Below are positions 1 to 8,003 of a stretch of 24,475 nt of DNA, in pieces. The translations under genes were made by a program, and so were the position numbers. Under the pieces are notes generated by a model, which had not been told where the DNA came from, ran no database searches, and saw only the letters and a program-made list of their open reading frames with translations. Numbering within the stretch: the first letter of the stretch is position 1; each line of letters starts with the position of its first letter. Origin of the DNA: JAOZTV01 sp965371805 (GTDB lineage: Bacteria; Acidobacteriota; Aminicenantia; UBA2199); contig CBDUZW010000074.1 in the NCBI GenBank assembly GCA_965371805.1, positions 1 through 24,475 on the forward strand, in the 5' to 3' direction.

Positions 1-22
1 GCTATACAGCTTGCACAGCACA

Positions 23-207
23 CGATAGGACAACCGTTTTTCGATAAAGTTCTTTATAAACCCATAACTTGTCACACCTCCCAAATTTTGTGGAAATTTC
101 AGCGGAAAAACGTATAGAAATCCTGTTGAAAACTTTTATAAAGTGTTCAAAACTCAAATAAGTTATTAACATAGTAAAACATTAGCATATCAAAAATAAA
201 AAACATA
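23..207. repeat. Arm A of a long diverged inverted repeat (partner at 10200-10370)
   Basis: Read against the reverse complement of 10200-10370, this stretch aligns almost end to end, at roughly 80% identity by eye, with one gap of about 12 bases. Shared blocks include cataa-ttgtcacacct, aaattttgtggaa, ctgttgaaaact and aaataagttattaacata. The repeat contains words resembling DnaA boxes (tgttgaaaa at 124-132, the complement of TTTTCAACA). No intact gene lies in it. It could be the end of an unidentified mobile element, a duplicated origin-like or regulatory region, or a dispersed repeat. Confidence 0.7.
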
Positions 208-276
208 TACTTTTATGAAATTTTTATTAATTTCTCAATAAGATCACGCACTTATCCCTTTTTAATCTTATAAAAT

Positions 277-450
277 TTATAGATTTATATGCTTTGAATT
301 TACCTGTTTAGAAAGTAGATCCAAATTTAATGAATAATTATTTGGAGATGCTCTAGCATTTACGCTATTTTCAGGATATTCTATCGGCCATAGTTTAATA
401 TACTTTAAAATCTTTTTTATCTCTATATAGGGTAGTACCCTAATATTTCC
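277..450 (-). pseudogene. Tail of a transposase-like protein, probably IS91/IS801 type (remnant)
   Basis: An open minus-strand frame ends in TAA at 277-279. It reads GNIRVLPYIE, then IKKILKYIKLWPIEYP, then NARASPNNY. Transposases of the IS91/IS801 group often end with a zinc-finger-associated R(V/I)xxFIED segment followed by xxILxHLGLW, and this peptide has that rhythm. There is no start codon or upstream portion, because the frame runs into a short repeat shared with 19234-19262. I infer a decayed 3' fragment. The family assignment comes from remembered consensus only and is weak. Confidence 0.35.
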
Positions 451-470
451 CCTTTCGTGAGCTGATCCCT
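442..470. repeat. Dispersed repeat containing ctttcgtgagctga
   Basis: The 14-base word ctttcgtgagctga (452-465) recurs exactly at 19243-19256. Similar flanks (aatattt before, cc.at after) extend the match to about 29 bases. It lies next to the palindrome gggtagtaccc (430-440), itself repeated at 12003-12013. Sequences of the form GGGGTCAG..., read on the opposite strand, are common at the edges of IS200-like or REP-associated transposase genes, so a mobile-element scar is the likeliest reading. Confidence 0.5.
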
Positions 471-493
471 ATTTTTACCAGTTTATATGTTGG

Positions 494-967
494 TTACCTG
501 CCAAAATGTAAACAAATTCCAACAGTTCCTACAATTTTTTTTTGATTGATGTTTACTAAACCAAAAATACCCAATCCGAATTTTTTTGAAAGTTTTAGAA
601 TCATTTTTGTTTCGATTGGCACATTTAATGCTATTTCTTGATTACCTACCTGGTTAAAACTTCCCCAAATCACTCCAAGTCCGGCGGCGGATGAAAAATA
701 AAATGAACGGGACCAAATAATCGGAACTTCATACATTACTCCTGCATTCAATAAACTATAATCATCAATTTGCCCTAAGCCTGAAAGCTTAAATGTAACA
801 ACTTTATTTCCTTTTGAAAAAGATAAGTTTGCATCTAAGGAAATTAAACCAACACTGAAAGTAAATGATTTTAGTTTATATTTGCTGTTTGCAATAGTAT
901 TCAATGTTTGAGTATAATTGAAACTGGAAAATATTATAAAAATTGCTATTAAAAAATATTTCTTCAT
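494..967 (-). CDS. Small secreted, barrel-like outer-membrane protein (hypothetical)
   Basis: The 157-aa product starts with a classical signal peptide (MKK, then a hydrophobic stretch to about residue 20). The mature part has alternating hydrophobic strands and glycine turns (FSVGLISLDANLSF, AAGLGVIWGSF, FGLGIFGLVNI) and ends in an aromatic-rich segment, GICLHFGR. That pattern is typical of small outer-membrane beta-barrels, though the protein is short for a complete 8-strand porin. The ATG at 967 is preceded by a good Shine-Dalgarno sequence (GGAGAAAG), which supports the start. No catalytic motif is visible. A 55-base piece of this gene (641-695) reappears at the very end of the window, where the copied frame would hit a stop immediately after GN. 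Confidence 0.6.
   Translation of the reverse strand: MKKYFLIAIFIIFSSFNYTQTLNTIANSKYKLKSFTFSVGLISLDANLSFSKGNKVVTFKLSGLGQIDDYSLLNAGVMYEVPIIWSRSFYFSSAAGLGVIWGSFNQVGNQEIALNVPIETKMILKLSKKFGLGIFGLVNINQKKIVGTVGICLHFGR
641..695. repeat. 55-bp exact direct repeat, copy 1 (copy 2 at 24421-24475)
   Basis: These 55 bases, internal to the barrel-like gene at 494-967, are identical to the last 55 bases of the window in the same orientation. Bases just upstream differ (cttg here, atca there). Downstream cannot be compared because the window ends. See the matching finding for the assembly and biological explanations. Confidence 0.9.
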
Positions 968-1262
968 TTCTTTCTCCTTCTTACCAATATTTAACTCTCA
1001 TTATGCCCATATATTTTTTATATGTATTATGGACATCACGTAAAAACCATAAAAATTATGCATTAATTTTAAAAATATCCATACATACCAAAGTCGTTTT
1101 CTCACAAACAATACTTTAGTCTTGTCTTGATTTTTCAAATTTTAACCGGAAGTTTTTTATGATATTTTTAGCATATTTAACAAAAATATTAAATATATTA
1201 GCAAAAAACAGAAAGTTATTCCAGTGCTTAAATGGTTTTGGGAATTCTTATTGCAGAATATC

Positions 1263-1285
1263 GCAGCTATGTTTCCGTTAGCCCT
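1263..1285. repeat. Dispersed hairpin-type repeat, partial copy
   Basis: This stretch consists of gcagctat followed by gtttccgttagccct. At 20911-20937 the complement of the second block (agggctaacggaaac) sits immediately before the same gcagctatgttt. Together the two copies look like the two halves of one stem-loop with the loop gcagctat. A spurious 67-codon minus-strand frame (1157-1360) runs across it. The element is unidentified. Integron attC-like or MITE-like origins are possible, but conserved attC core boxes are not clear. Confidence 0.5.
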
Positions 1286-1341
1286 ACCCATAAAATATAT
1301 TTCATCATTCTTCCTTGACCAGTTTAAAGATTTTATCTTCA

Positions 1342-1782
1342 TCACATTTTTAAAACCCATTTCTTTGACTTGCTAAGATCCTGTGAAGTTATCAACTCAG
1401 GTAACTCCAGCCAACAGTCTGCAAATGAATCCAGTGAGGGATGATCTAAGATTATAATTGTGGTATCTTCAAATCGAAGTTCTGCCCAACCCTCTCCATT
1501 ACTCTTCCTCTTAAAGACTTTTGATAATTTACTTTTACACCACCCATATAAATCTTTCCCTAATTCTTCCAAAAATGGTTTAGTCACCAACGCTAGAATT
1601 AATCCTATTTCAACATAAATCCGGTAACTATCCGGACCTTCTTCACTAGGACTGTAAGAAACCTCACATCGCAAGTTGTGATTGCAGACAATTTCAGTAT
1701 CTGACATAATTTCATCAATATCAGTACCATCAAATCCACCCCAACGAAGATCACAAATAATTTTGTGTGGTATGTATTCCAT
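1342..1782 (-). CDS. Unrecognised 146-aa protein, possible defence or immunity accessory
   Basis: The ATG at 1782 follows a good Shine-Dalgarno sequence (GGGAGAAA), and the frame is intact for 146 codons. I do not recognise a family. The N-terminal third has charged residues and two Cys (CDLRWGGFDGTD, VCNHNLRC). Around residues 55-80 lies a hydrophobic segment running into KPFLEELGKDLYGWCKSKL, a pattern seen next to effector or immunity domains in small bacterial proteins. The C-terminus is mixed alpha/beta. It lies just downstream of, and on the same strand as, a broken DUF3883-like gene, so the two may be remains of one defence operon. That functional idea is inference from context only. 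Confidence 0.6.
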   Translation of the reverse strand: MEYIPHKIICDLRWGGFDGTDIDEIMSDTEIVCNHNLRCEVSYSPSEEGPDSYRIYVEIGLILALVTKPFLEELGKDLYGWCKSKLSKVFKRKSNGEGWAELRFEDTTIIILDHPSLDSFADCWLELPELITSQDLSKSKKWVLKM

Positions 1783-1807
1783 TTTTTCTCCCTAATTCGT
1801 TTATTAT

Positions 1808-2250
1808 TTAATTCCTTATAAAATCTATTTCATCTATTTCTTTCATTAGTTTTTCAGTATTAACCAGAGCAACAATGATTTTACTCATTTTATTTATTTC
1901 GAGTATAGTCTTTTTGTTCTTCAATAGTTTTAGATTATGATCACTAAGAAAATCAGAACTTTTATTTTTCCTTATTTTGGGTGTTTTAGATCCAACTTCA
2001 TAAACAATATAAAAATAATAATTATTATAGCTTTTAGCTTTCTCTAGTTTATTTGTAGAAATAAAAACAATTGAAAAATTTGTAGATTTTAATGTAGCCT
2101 TAACTTCTATAAATTTTTTATTCCCATTTACATCAAATGAATCTATATCATATCCAGCACTATTATCTATTTTAGATATTTAAGAGCCCTATCAGCTAAA
2201 TCATTTTTCCCATTATCTCTTAGGTATTTATGTTCTGCAATTAATGTAAG
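1808..2250 (-). pseudogene. DUF3883 / restriction-endonuclease-fold domain remnant, frameshifted
   Basis: Translating the minus strand gives AEHKYLRDNGKNDLADRA, then a one-base frame change near 2180, then GYDIDSFDVNGNKKFIEVKA and about 90 further residues ending in DEIDFIRN and TAA at 1808-1810. The order (helix with Ala-Glu, G-Y-D-I, strand, G-x-x-x-F-I-E-V-K) matches the DUF3883 domain ('protein NO VEIN' C-terminal type), a PD-(D/E)XK-like fold found in many defence proteins. The Asp of GYDI and the Glu and Lys of EVK would be the nuclease-type residues. The 5' part is missing and no start codon is present, so this is a truncated, frameshifted relic. Confidence 0.6.
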
Positions 2251-2297
2251 CGATCAATAAAGTACACCTTCTCACTAGAATAAATCCATTAAGACTA

Positions 2298-2987
2298 TTA
2301 ACTATTTAATATCTCCAAAGCGCTAATTATTCTGGATTCATTAATATATTCTTTCAACTTAATTGCTTCATTATACAGTGCATTATATCCTATAAGTTCA
2401 TGTCTGTTTTTAAGTGTTTCTGAAAAATTTAAAAATTTTGATAAAAAGATATTCAGTTTCTTTTGGTTTTCTGAATATTCCTTAATTATTGCCCTATTGT
2501 TTTCTTCAGTCTTTTTTGTTAAAAAATCAAGTTGCTCTTTATGTTCCAGAAGTTTTTGGTTTAATTCCTCTATTTTCAATTTTTTGTTTTTCTTTTCAAT
2601 TATTGATAAATACATATCAATAGATTGATTAATTACGACTTTTAACTCTTCAATTGATTTCCATGGTTTTGTTATATACCTATGAGTTTCACCATTATGA
2701 ATGGCATCAAGAACTATAGAAATTTCTGAATAAGAAGTTAATATCATTCTTATCGTATCCGGATAGAGCTTTTTTACTCTGTAGAGAAGATCTATTCCTG
2801 TAATTCTTGGCATATTCAGATCTGTTACAATTACTGCTATTTCATTTTCAGATAATATTTTTAAGGCTTCATCTCCATTTTCTGCAAATAATTTTTTATA
2901 ATTCTCCATCCTCAATTCACGATTTAAAGTATTTAATATACTCTTCTCATCATCGACAAATAATACATTTAACTTCTTCTTATTCAT
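2298..2987 (-). CDS. Response regulator: receiver domain plus C-terminal coiled coil
   Basis: The 229-aa protein has an N-terminal receiver domain (about residues 5-125) with acidic residues VDDE at 11-14, phospho-acceptor Asp56 in VTDLNMP, Thr84 in ILTSY, and Lys107 in ITKPW. The rest (about 130-229) is Lys/Glu-rich and strongly helical, probably coiled coil, with no DNA-binding or enzymatic output domain. The start at 2987 has a strong Shine-Dalgarno sequence (GGAGGGAG). It is the last gene of a four-gene minus-strand operon and is probably phosphorylated by the kinase at its head. The helical tail may mediate dimerisation or contact with another partner. It is a close paralogue of the next gene upstream. 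Confidence 0.85.
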   Translation of the reverse strand: MNKKKLNVLFVDDEKSILNTLNRELRMENYKKLFAENGDEALKILSENEIAVIVTDLNMPRITGIDLLYRVKKLYPDTIRMILTSYSEISIVLDAIHNGETHRYITKPWKSIEELKVVINQSIDMYLSIIEKKNKKLKIEELNQKLLEHKEQLDFLTKKTEENNRAIIKEYSENQKKLNIFLSKFLNFSETLKNRHELIGYNALYNEAIKLKEYINESRIISALEILNS

Positions 2988-3007
2988 TTTCTCCCTCCAA
3001 TTATTTT

Positions 3008-3706
3008 TTATTTGATTAAAGCTTCAACCTTTTTTAACAGCTCAAAAACCTCCAAAGCTTTTTGATTAATAACTTTTAAATCTTTTCTTATATCAGAAGC
3101 AGATTTAGTATTTGAACCATCTATCAGGCTGGAAGTAGTTTTTATAATGTTTGAGGTAAATGGGATAATTTCACCTGACAAGTGAGAAATTATCTCTGTT
3201 TTCTTTTTGTTAATTATCTCCTTATTTCTAATTAAAGTTTTGATCTCAAGATTTTGTTTACTTAAGTCAAAATTCTTTACTTTTAATTTTCTTAACATTA
3301 TTTTTCTTTCTTTCAAAATCAAATAATAGTCAATAGCCTGTTTAATTGTTGGAATAAATTCTTGATCTAATTTCCAGGGTTTAGTTAAATATTTATAAAC
3401 CTGACCGGTATTTATTGCAGTTATTAATGTTGAAATATGAGCATACCCTGTTAGAATTATCCTGACTGTATCAGGAAATTTTTCCTGAACGATCTTTAAT
3501 AATTCCAATCCTGACATATTAGGCATTCTCATATCGGTTACTAGAATTGAAATTTCAACTTCTTCCATAAGTTTTAATGCATCATTTCCACTTTTAGCAT
3601 AGTATTTATTAAATTTTTCTTTTAATAAGCCTCTCTGAATTGATTTTAAAATACTTTCTTCATCATCAACAAATAAAATATTAATATTCTTATAGTTTTG
3701 ATCCAT
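3008..3706 (-). CDS. Response regulator: receiver domain plus C-terminal helical region
   Basis: A receiver domain occupies about residues 8-125 counted from the chosen start: VDDE near the N-terminus, phospho-acceptor Asp in LVTDMRMP, Thr in ILTGY and Lys in LTKPW. A Lys-rich helical segment of about 100 residues follows, with no recognised output domain. The frame can be extended to a TTG at 3718, but that TTG overlaps the sequence TTGGAG, which is a good ribosome-binding site for the ATG at 3706 (product MDQNYKN...). I therefore use 3706. It lies 18-20 bases downstream of the receiver-HDOD gene and 20 bases upstream of its paralogue, so the three are co-transcribed. Like its paralogue it probably works by phosphorylation-dependent protein contacts. 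Confidence 0.85.
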   Translation of the reverse strand: MDQNYKNINILFVDDEESILKSIQRGLLKEKFNKYYAKSGNDALKLMEEVEISILVTDMRMPNMSGLELLKIVQEKFPDTVRIILTGYAHISTLITAINTGQVYKYLTKPWKLDQEFIPTIKQAIDYYLILKERKIMLRKLKVKNFDLSKQNLEIKTLIRNKEIINKKKTEIISHLSGEIIPFTSNIIKTTSSLIDGSNTKSASDIRKDLKVINQKALEVFELLKKVEALIK

Positions 3707-3724
3707 TTTTTTCTCCAATAAATA

Positions 3725-4924
3725 TCATCTGTTTTTATTCATCTCTATTATTTCAGTCACAACCTCTTTTATATCCTCTGATGAAAAATCATTATCTGTA
3801 AAGTTTTCAACCTCAAATGATTCTTCATTTGAGTGATTTTTTACTTCTTCTATTATTTTTAGAGCCATACTAAAAACCTCTATTATCTCTCTGTTGGTTT
3901 CTGAAGATTTTTCAGGCTCATGATGATATAATGCTGCTTCAACATTTATACTATGTAAATTCCATAAATTTAATACATATGCACCGATTTGAGTATGGGG
4001 GACAATGTCATTATTTACCTCTAATTCGCAATCGAAAAAGTTCTTTTCAGGATGTTCTTTATTCTGATCCATGATTTTTTTATACTCATCAGGGAAGTAT
4101 TGAAGCATGATAATTTTACCAATATTATGAGTAATTCCAATTGAGCTGAATTCATCCCTTATATTCTGATCATATTTTTTTTTATATAATAACTTAAAAA
4201 CACTATTTACTACAGATGAATGAAACAGAATGTCTTCTAAAACTTTTTTTTGAAAACTATTCCATTTTAATTCAGATATCATAGTTAATGTTAAGACCAA
4301 ATCTTTAATGTTATTTAAGCCTAATAACAGGATTCCTCGCTCAATTGAAGAAACTGTTTTTATTCCATAAAATGCTGAGTTTACAACTTGCAGGATCCTC
4401 GTTGAAACAGATACATCATCACTTATAATATTAGCAATTGCCTTATTTGATTTTTTTTTGCCGATTGCATTTAATAATTCAGAGTATACTTTTGGAAGAA
4501 CAGGAAGTTTTATCGATGAATTTAGAATATGTAAAAGTTTTTTGTTTTTAAGAAATTCCTGCATTTGGAGGATATGTTCTAATTTTTTCCGAAGATCTTC
4601 TGCTTTCCAGGGTTTAGTAAAATAAGTCGTGGCAATACCCTGAAGTATTGCTAAAAAAACGGTCTCTTCTTCAACATATCCGCTTAATATAATTCTGTTA
4701 ATATGTGGATATTCCTTCTTTACAATTGTTAAAAACTCAACTCCATCCATTTCAGGCATTTTTACATCAGATACTATGATGTCAATTTCATTATCCTTAA
4801 GAATTTCCAATGCTGATTTAGGAGAATTTGTAGTAATAACTTTGAATTGAGCTCTCATAAACCCTCGTTTAATAGAATTCAGTATGGGAATATCATCATC
4901 TACAAAAAGAATTATTTTTTTCAC
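3725..4924 (-). CDS. Response regulator with HDOD output domain
   Basis: Residues 1-120 form a receiver domain with acidic residues VDDD at 8-11, phospho-acceptor Asp53 in VSDVKMP, Ser81 in ILSGY and Lys104 in FTKPW. Residues about 139-340 form an HDOD domain: it opens with LPVLPKVYSELL and continues with SDDVSVSTRILQVVNSAFYG, both characteristic of this HD-GYP-related non-catalytic family. The last 60 residues are acidic. HDOD proteins act as signalling adaptors for motility, exopolysaccharide or second-messenger control; the specific target here is unknown. The start is a GTG (4922-4924) overlapping the kinase stop as GTGA, so translation is coupled and the kinase is the likely phosphodonor. 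Confidence 0.92.
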   Translation of the reverse strand: MKKIILFVDDDIPILNSIKRGFMRAQFKVITTNSPKSALEILKDNEIDIIVSDVKMPEMDGVEFLTIVKKEYPHINRIILSGYVEEETVFLAILQGIATTYFTKPWKAEDLRKKLEHILQMQEFLKNKKLLHILNSSIKLPVLPKVYSELLNAIGKKKSNKAIANIISDDVSVSTRILQVVNSAFYGIKTVSSIERGILLLGLNNIKDLVLTLTMISELKWNSFQKKVLEDILFHSSVVNSVFKLLYKKKYDQNIRDEFSSIGITHNIGKIIMLQYFPDEYKKIMDQNKEHPEKNFFDCELEVNNDIVPHTQIGAYVLNLWNLHSINVEAALYHHEPEKSSETNREIIEVFSMALKIIEEVKNHSNEESFEVENFTDNDFSSEDIKEVVTEIIEMNKNR

Positions 4925-6597
4925 AATCTTTCTCCTTCTGAAGTTTTATTTATGTTTTGATGAAGCCTAATTAAAAATGTCGCCCCACCTTCTATATTTG
5001 ATTCGACAATCAATTGTCCTTTATGTTTATTAACAATAATATCATAGGAGATACTTAAACCCATTCCGGTTCCTTTACCGACTTCTTTAGTTGTAAAAAA
5101 AGGGTCAAATATTTTATTAATATTGTTTTGATAGATCCCGGGGCCGGTATCACTAATTGAACAGCAAACCATACCATTTTCTGTGTAAGTTTTTATATTG
5201 ATAGTTCCCTTGTCATCTCTTTTCATTTCTTCAATTGCCTGAGCAGCATTAACAATGATATTTAAAAGTACCTGGTTGATCTCACTTCCATTACAGTTAA
5301 TCTCGGGAATCTTAGATAAATTTAGTTTAACTTCAGCAACATACTTATATGAATTAGCCGCAATGACCAAAGTATTTCTTATTGAATCATTTAAGTTGAT
5401 AGTAGTCATGTTGGCTTTACTATCCACTCTGGAAAATTGTCTCATATTTTCTACTATTGTTGAAATTCTTTCAAATCCATCTTCTGACTCACTAAAGAGA
5501 CCTTTTAAATCCTTTAAAATGAAATCTATCTCCTTCTTACTTTCATCCAATTTTTCTATTAAATCAGGATCTTCAGGTTTTTTACTGATTAATATGAGAT
5601 ATTCTTCAATAATATCTATATAATCTTTCAAAGCTCTAAAATTCCCCATTACAAATCCAAGTGGATTATTAATTTCATGAGCGATCCCTGCAGCAAGCCC
5701 TCCAAGAGACGCCATTTTTTCCTGCTGGATCACAAAGGCCTGAGTTTCCTTTAATTCTTTATTAATAATCTCCTGCTCTATAGTCATCTTAAGCAGCATT
5801 TCTTCATGTTGAATTTGCGCTGTGATATCTCTCATTATACCCATATATACTTCTTCATTCGATATCTCATCCAGGATCATTGTAGCAGTTTCTAGAATTT
5901 CAATTGGTGTGCTATCCTTTTTCTTCAATGTAATTTGAAAATCCTTTACAAAACCTTTTCTAGACATTTCTTCTTTGAATTTATCTCTTTTTTCCTTATT
6001 AAAATATAGTTCCTCTTTTATATCAATTTTTAATAATTCTTCTTTATTATCATATCCTAAAATCTTAATCCCAGCTGGATTCATATCTATAAACCTTCCT
6101 TTAGCATTACTTATAAAGATCAAATCTTTAGATTGTTCAAAAATTATTCTATATTTTTTTTCGATCTCTCTCTGTTCTAAATTAATTTTGTCCTGTTCCT
6201 TTTGAACTGAAATATCTCTTACAGTTGCCTGTAATACAACTTTACCGCTCAATTCTGTTTTTGTTAACAAAACAGTAGCATAAAATTCTTCTCCATGAAA
6301 TCTTTTATGTTTCCATTCAAAAAAATGATCTCCTTTTTCCAATGCAATATTCATCATTTCTAATGCTTTAATACCTGATGGAGTTCCATCGGGTTGAAAA
6401 TCAGGGGATAAATCCGGGGGAGTTAACGAAATGAATTTTTTTTCATTACCACATTTAAACATTTCTATTGTTGATTTATTGCCGGCAAGAAATCCTTCCT
6501 CATTTGATAATATCATCAAAGCATCTTTTGAAGATTGGAATAATGTTTCATATTGTCTTTCTATAGACTTTGTATAGTTATCTCTCTGGTTTGTCAT
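4921..6597 (-). CDS. Cytoplasmic PAS-PAS sensor histidine kinase
   Basis: The 558-aa protein has no signal peptide or membrane segment, so it is probably cytoplasmic. Two PAS domains span roughly residues 12-130 and 145-260; each ends in a PAC-type motif (VRDIS near 126-130 and MRDIT near 255-259). A short coiled coil leads to the dimerisation/phospho-acceptor domain with His307 in GIAHEINNPLG. The ATPase domain shows the N box (NQVLLNIIVNAAQ, Asn450), G1 box DTGPGI (483-488), the FDPFFTT F box and G2 box GKGTGMGL (508-515). All catalytic boxes are intact. It heads the minus-strand operon and diverges from the receiver-kinase fusion gene at 6721. It probably phosphorylates one or more of the three downstream receivers in response to an intracellular cue read by the PAS domains. 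Confidence 0.93.
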   Translation of the reverse strand: MTNQRDNYTKSIERQYETLFQSSKDALMILSNEEGFLAGNKSTIEMFKCGNEKKFISLTPPDLSPDFQPDGTPSGIKALEMMNIALEKGDHFFEWKHKRFHGEEFYATVLLTKTELSGKVVLQATVRDISVQKEQDKINLEQREIEKKYRIIFEQSKDLIFISNAKGRFIDMNPAGIKILGYDNKEELLKIDIKEELYFNKEKRDKFKEEMSRKGFVKDFQITLKKKDSTPIEILETATMILDEISNEEVYMGIMRDITAQIQHEEMLLKMTIEQEIINKELKETQAFVIQQEKMASLGGLAAGIAHEINNPLGFVMGNFRALKDYIDIIEEYLILISKKPEDPDLIEKLDESKKEIDFILKDLKGLFSESEDGFERISTIVENMRQFSRVDSKANMTTINLNDSIRNTLVIAANSYKYVAEVKLNLSKIPEINCNGSEINQVLLNIIVNAAQAIEEMKRDDKGTINIKTYTENGMVCCSISDTGPGIYQNNINKIFDPFFTTKEVGKGTGMGLSISYDIIVNKHKGQLIVESNIEGGATFLIRLHQNINKTSEGERL

Positions 6598-6663
6598 ATT
6601 TTTCCTTAATATGATATTATCATAAAATAAAAAAAATTACATTAATTTGATTACAATGAATTT

Positions 6664-6692
6664 TTGACATAAAAAAAATAATATACTAGAAT
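6664..6692 (+). promoter_or_regulatory. Sigma-70-type promoter for the receiver-kinase gene
   Basis: TTGACA at 6664-6669 and TAGAAT at 6687-6692 are separated by exactly 17 bases. Transcription would start near 6699, leaving a leader of about 22 bases before the ATG at 6721. The region is the only 5' sequence available for that gene within the divergent gap. Confidence 0.7.
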
Positions 6693-6720
6693 ATAAAATG
6701 TTTAAAATTAATTTAATAAG

Positions 6721-7881
6721 ATGAAAATAAATAATTTATTAATTGTTGATGATGATGCATCAGTTATAAACTCACTTAAAAGAAACCTTTACCATAAAGG
6801 TTTTAATATTTCTTCTGCACTTAGTGGCAAGGAAGCACTTGAAAAAATTGAAAAAAATGATATACATGTGATACTTTCAGATTTAGAAATGCCTGAGATT
6901 AATGGTATTACACTTTTAAAAAAAATAAAAGAAATGAATCCAGAAATAATTAGGCTGGTACTTTCTGCAAAATCCAATTCAAAAATTATATTAGATGCAA
7001 TAAATAAAGGGAATGTACTTAGATACATCACAAAACCATGGAATGATACAGAACTGGTCAATATACTTGAGCAGGCATTTGAACTGTTCCATTTAAAACA
7101 AGAAAATAAAGAGCTCTTAATTCATCTCAATGACTATAATAAAGTACTTGAGAAGGAGGTAAAGCAAAAAACAAATGAACTTTTCAAAATCCAAAATATT
7201 GCTGAGATAGGAAAATATACCTCTCAGATTGTACATAATTTAAACAACCCACTGAATGGAATACTCGGATCGATTCAACTGATTGAAGAATATCTATGCA
7301 AAGAATCAATAGATATTGAAAAAATACAATATTTAATAGAATTAGCAAAAAATAGTTCAGTTGATCTCGAACAAATTATCTCTAGTATCCTAATTCATGT
7401 TAGAGATGAAAAAAGTAGTGATATTGAATCATTTGATATAAACGAATTATTAACAAATGAAATAAATTTATTTGAGCTTAATCCAATATTCAAAAATGAG
7501 TTTCAGAAAAGAATAGAATTAGATGAAATAATGCCTCAGTTTTCAGGAAACAGAATTCATATAAAACAAATATTTGATAATCTAATAAAAAATGCAATTG
7601 ATGCAATGTCAGATTCTAAAAAAAAGGTACTTACAATTCATACATCCATTTCTACACCGTATATTGTAATAAAGATTTCAGATACTGGTTCTGGTATTCC
7701 AAAAGAAAAATTGGACTTAGTATATTTACCTGATTTTACAACAAAAGCAATAGGAAAAGGGACGGGTTTGGGACTTGCATCAGTTAAATCAATGGTGGAA
7801 AGTTATGACGGAATTATTGAAGTTAAATCTGAATTGAATGTGGGTACCACTTTTACAATTAAACTACCCTATAATTCATAA
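6721..7881 (+). CDS. Receiver-histidine kinase fusion (REC-HisKA-HATPase)
   Basis: The 386-aa protein carries its receiver domain at the N-terminus: VDDDAS at 9-14, phospho-acceptor Asp54 in LSDLEMP, Ser82 in VLSAK and Lys105 in ITKPW. A coiled coil (about 120-160) leads to a kinase core with His172 in VHNLNNPL, N box Asn291 in DNLIKNAIDAM, G1 box DTGSGI and G2 box GKGTGLGL. It has no sensor domain, so activity is probably set by phosphorylation of its own receiver by another kinase, such as the PAS kinase transcribed divergently. This makes it a possible middle element in a relay. A canonical promoter precedes it, but the ribosome-binding site is weak. Confidence 0.92.
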   Translation: MKINNLLIVDDDASVINSLKRNLYHKGFNISSALSGKEALEKIEKNDIHVILSDLEMPEINGITLLKKIKEMNPEIIRLVLSAKSNSKIILDAINKGNVLRYITKPWNDTELVNILEQAFELFHLKQENKELLIHLNDYNKVLEKEVKQKTNELFKIQNIAEIGKYTSQIVHNLNNPLNGILGSIQLIEEYLCKESIDIEKIQYLIELAKNSSVDLEQIISSILIHVRDEKSSDIESFDINELLTNEINLFELNPIFKNEFQKRIELDEIMPQFSGNRIHIKQIFDNLIKNAIDAMSDSKKKVLTIHTSISTPYIVIKISDTGSGIPKEKLDLVYLPDFTTKAIGKGTGLGLASVKSMVESYDGIIEVKSELNVGTTFTIKLPYNS

Positions 7882-7969
7882 TGGAATAAACGAATTTCTG
7901 GATTCCAAGCCAACATTGAAATCACATTTTCCTTATAGTTAGACTTGACTAAAAAAAAAATTAATTAAT

Positions 7970-7998
7970 TTGACAATTTTACTATGTTTTTATACTAT
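7970..7998 (+). promoter_or_regulatory. Promoter placing the transcript start at the ATG (possible leaderless mRNA)
   Basis: TTGACA (7970-7975) is followed at a 17-base spacing by TACTAT (7993-7998) and at 15 by TATACT (7991-7996). Either -10 element would start transcription at about 8001-8005, essentially on the ATG at 8004. No Shine-Dalgarno sequence precedes that ATG. Confidence 0.5.
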
Positions 7999-8003
7999 AC
8001 AAT

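Noticed and set aside
1263..1285. Integron attC site
   Set aside because: The GTTA/TAAC arms suggest it, but the core boxes do not match RYYYAAC/GTTRRRY and no integrase or cassette series is visible.
1157..1360. 67-codon minus-strand frame containing GRANGNIAAI
   Set aside because: It overlaps the end of the 146-aa gene, lacks a convincing ribosome-binding site and runs through the split hairpin repeat, so it is probably not a gene.
2246..2257. gtaagcgatc as a left IS66 end
   Set aside because: It shares only gtaagcg with the right end at 9501-9512, with no adjacent IS66 genes and no matching target duplication. A similar gtaagcgt at 11488 was rejected for the same reason.
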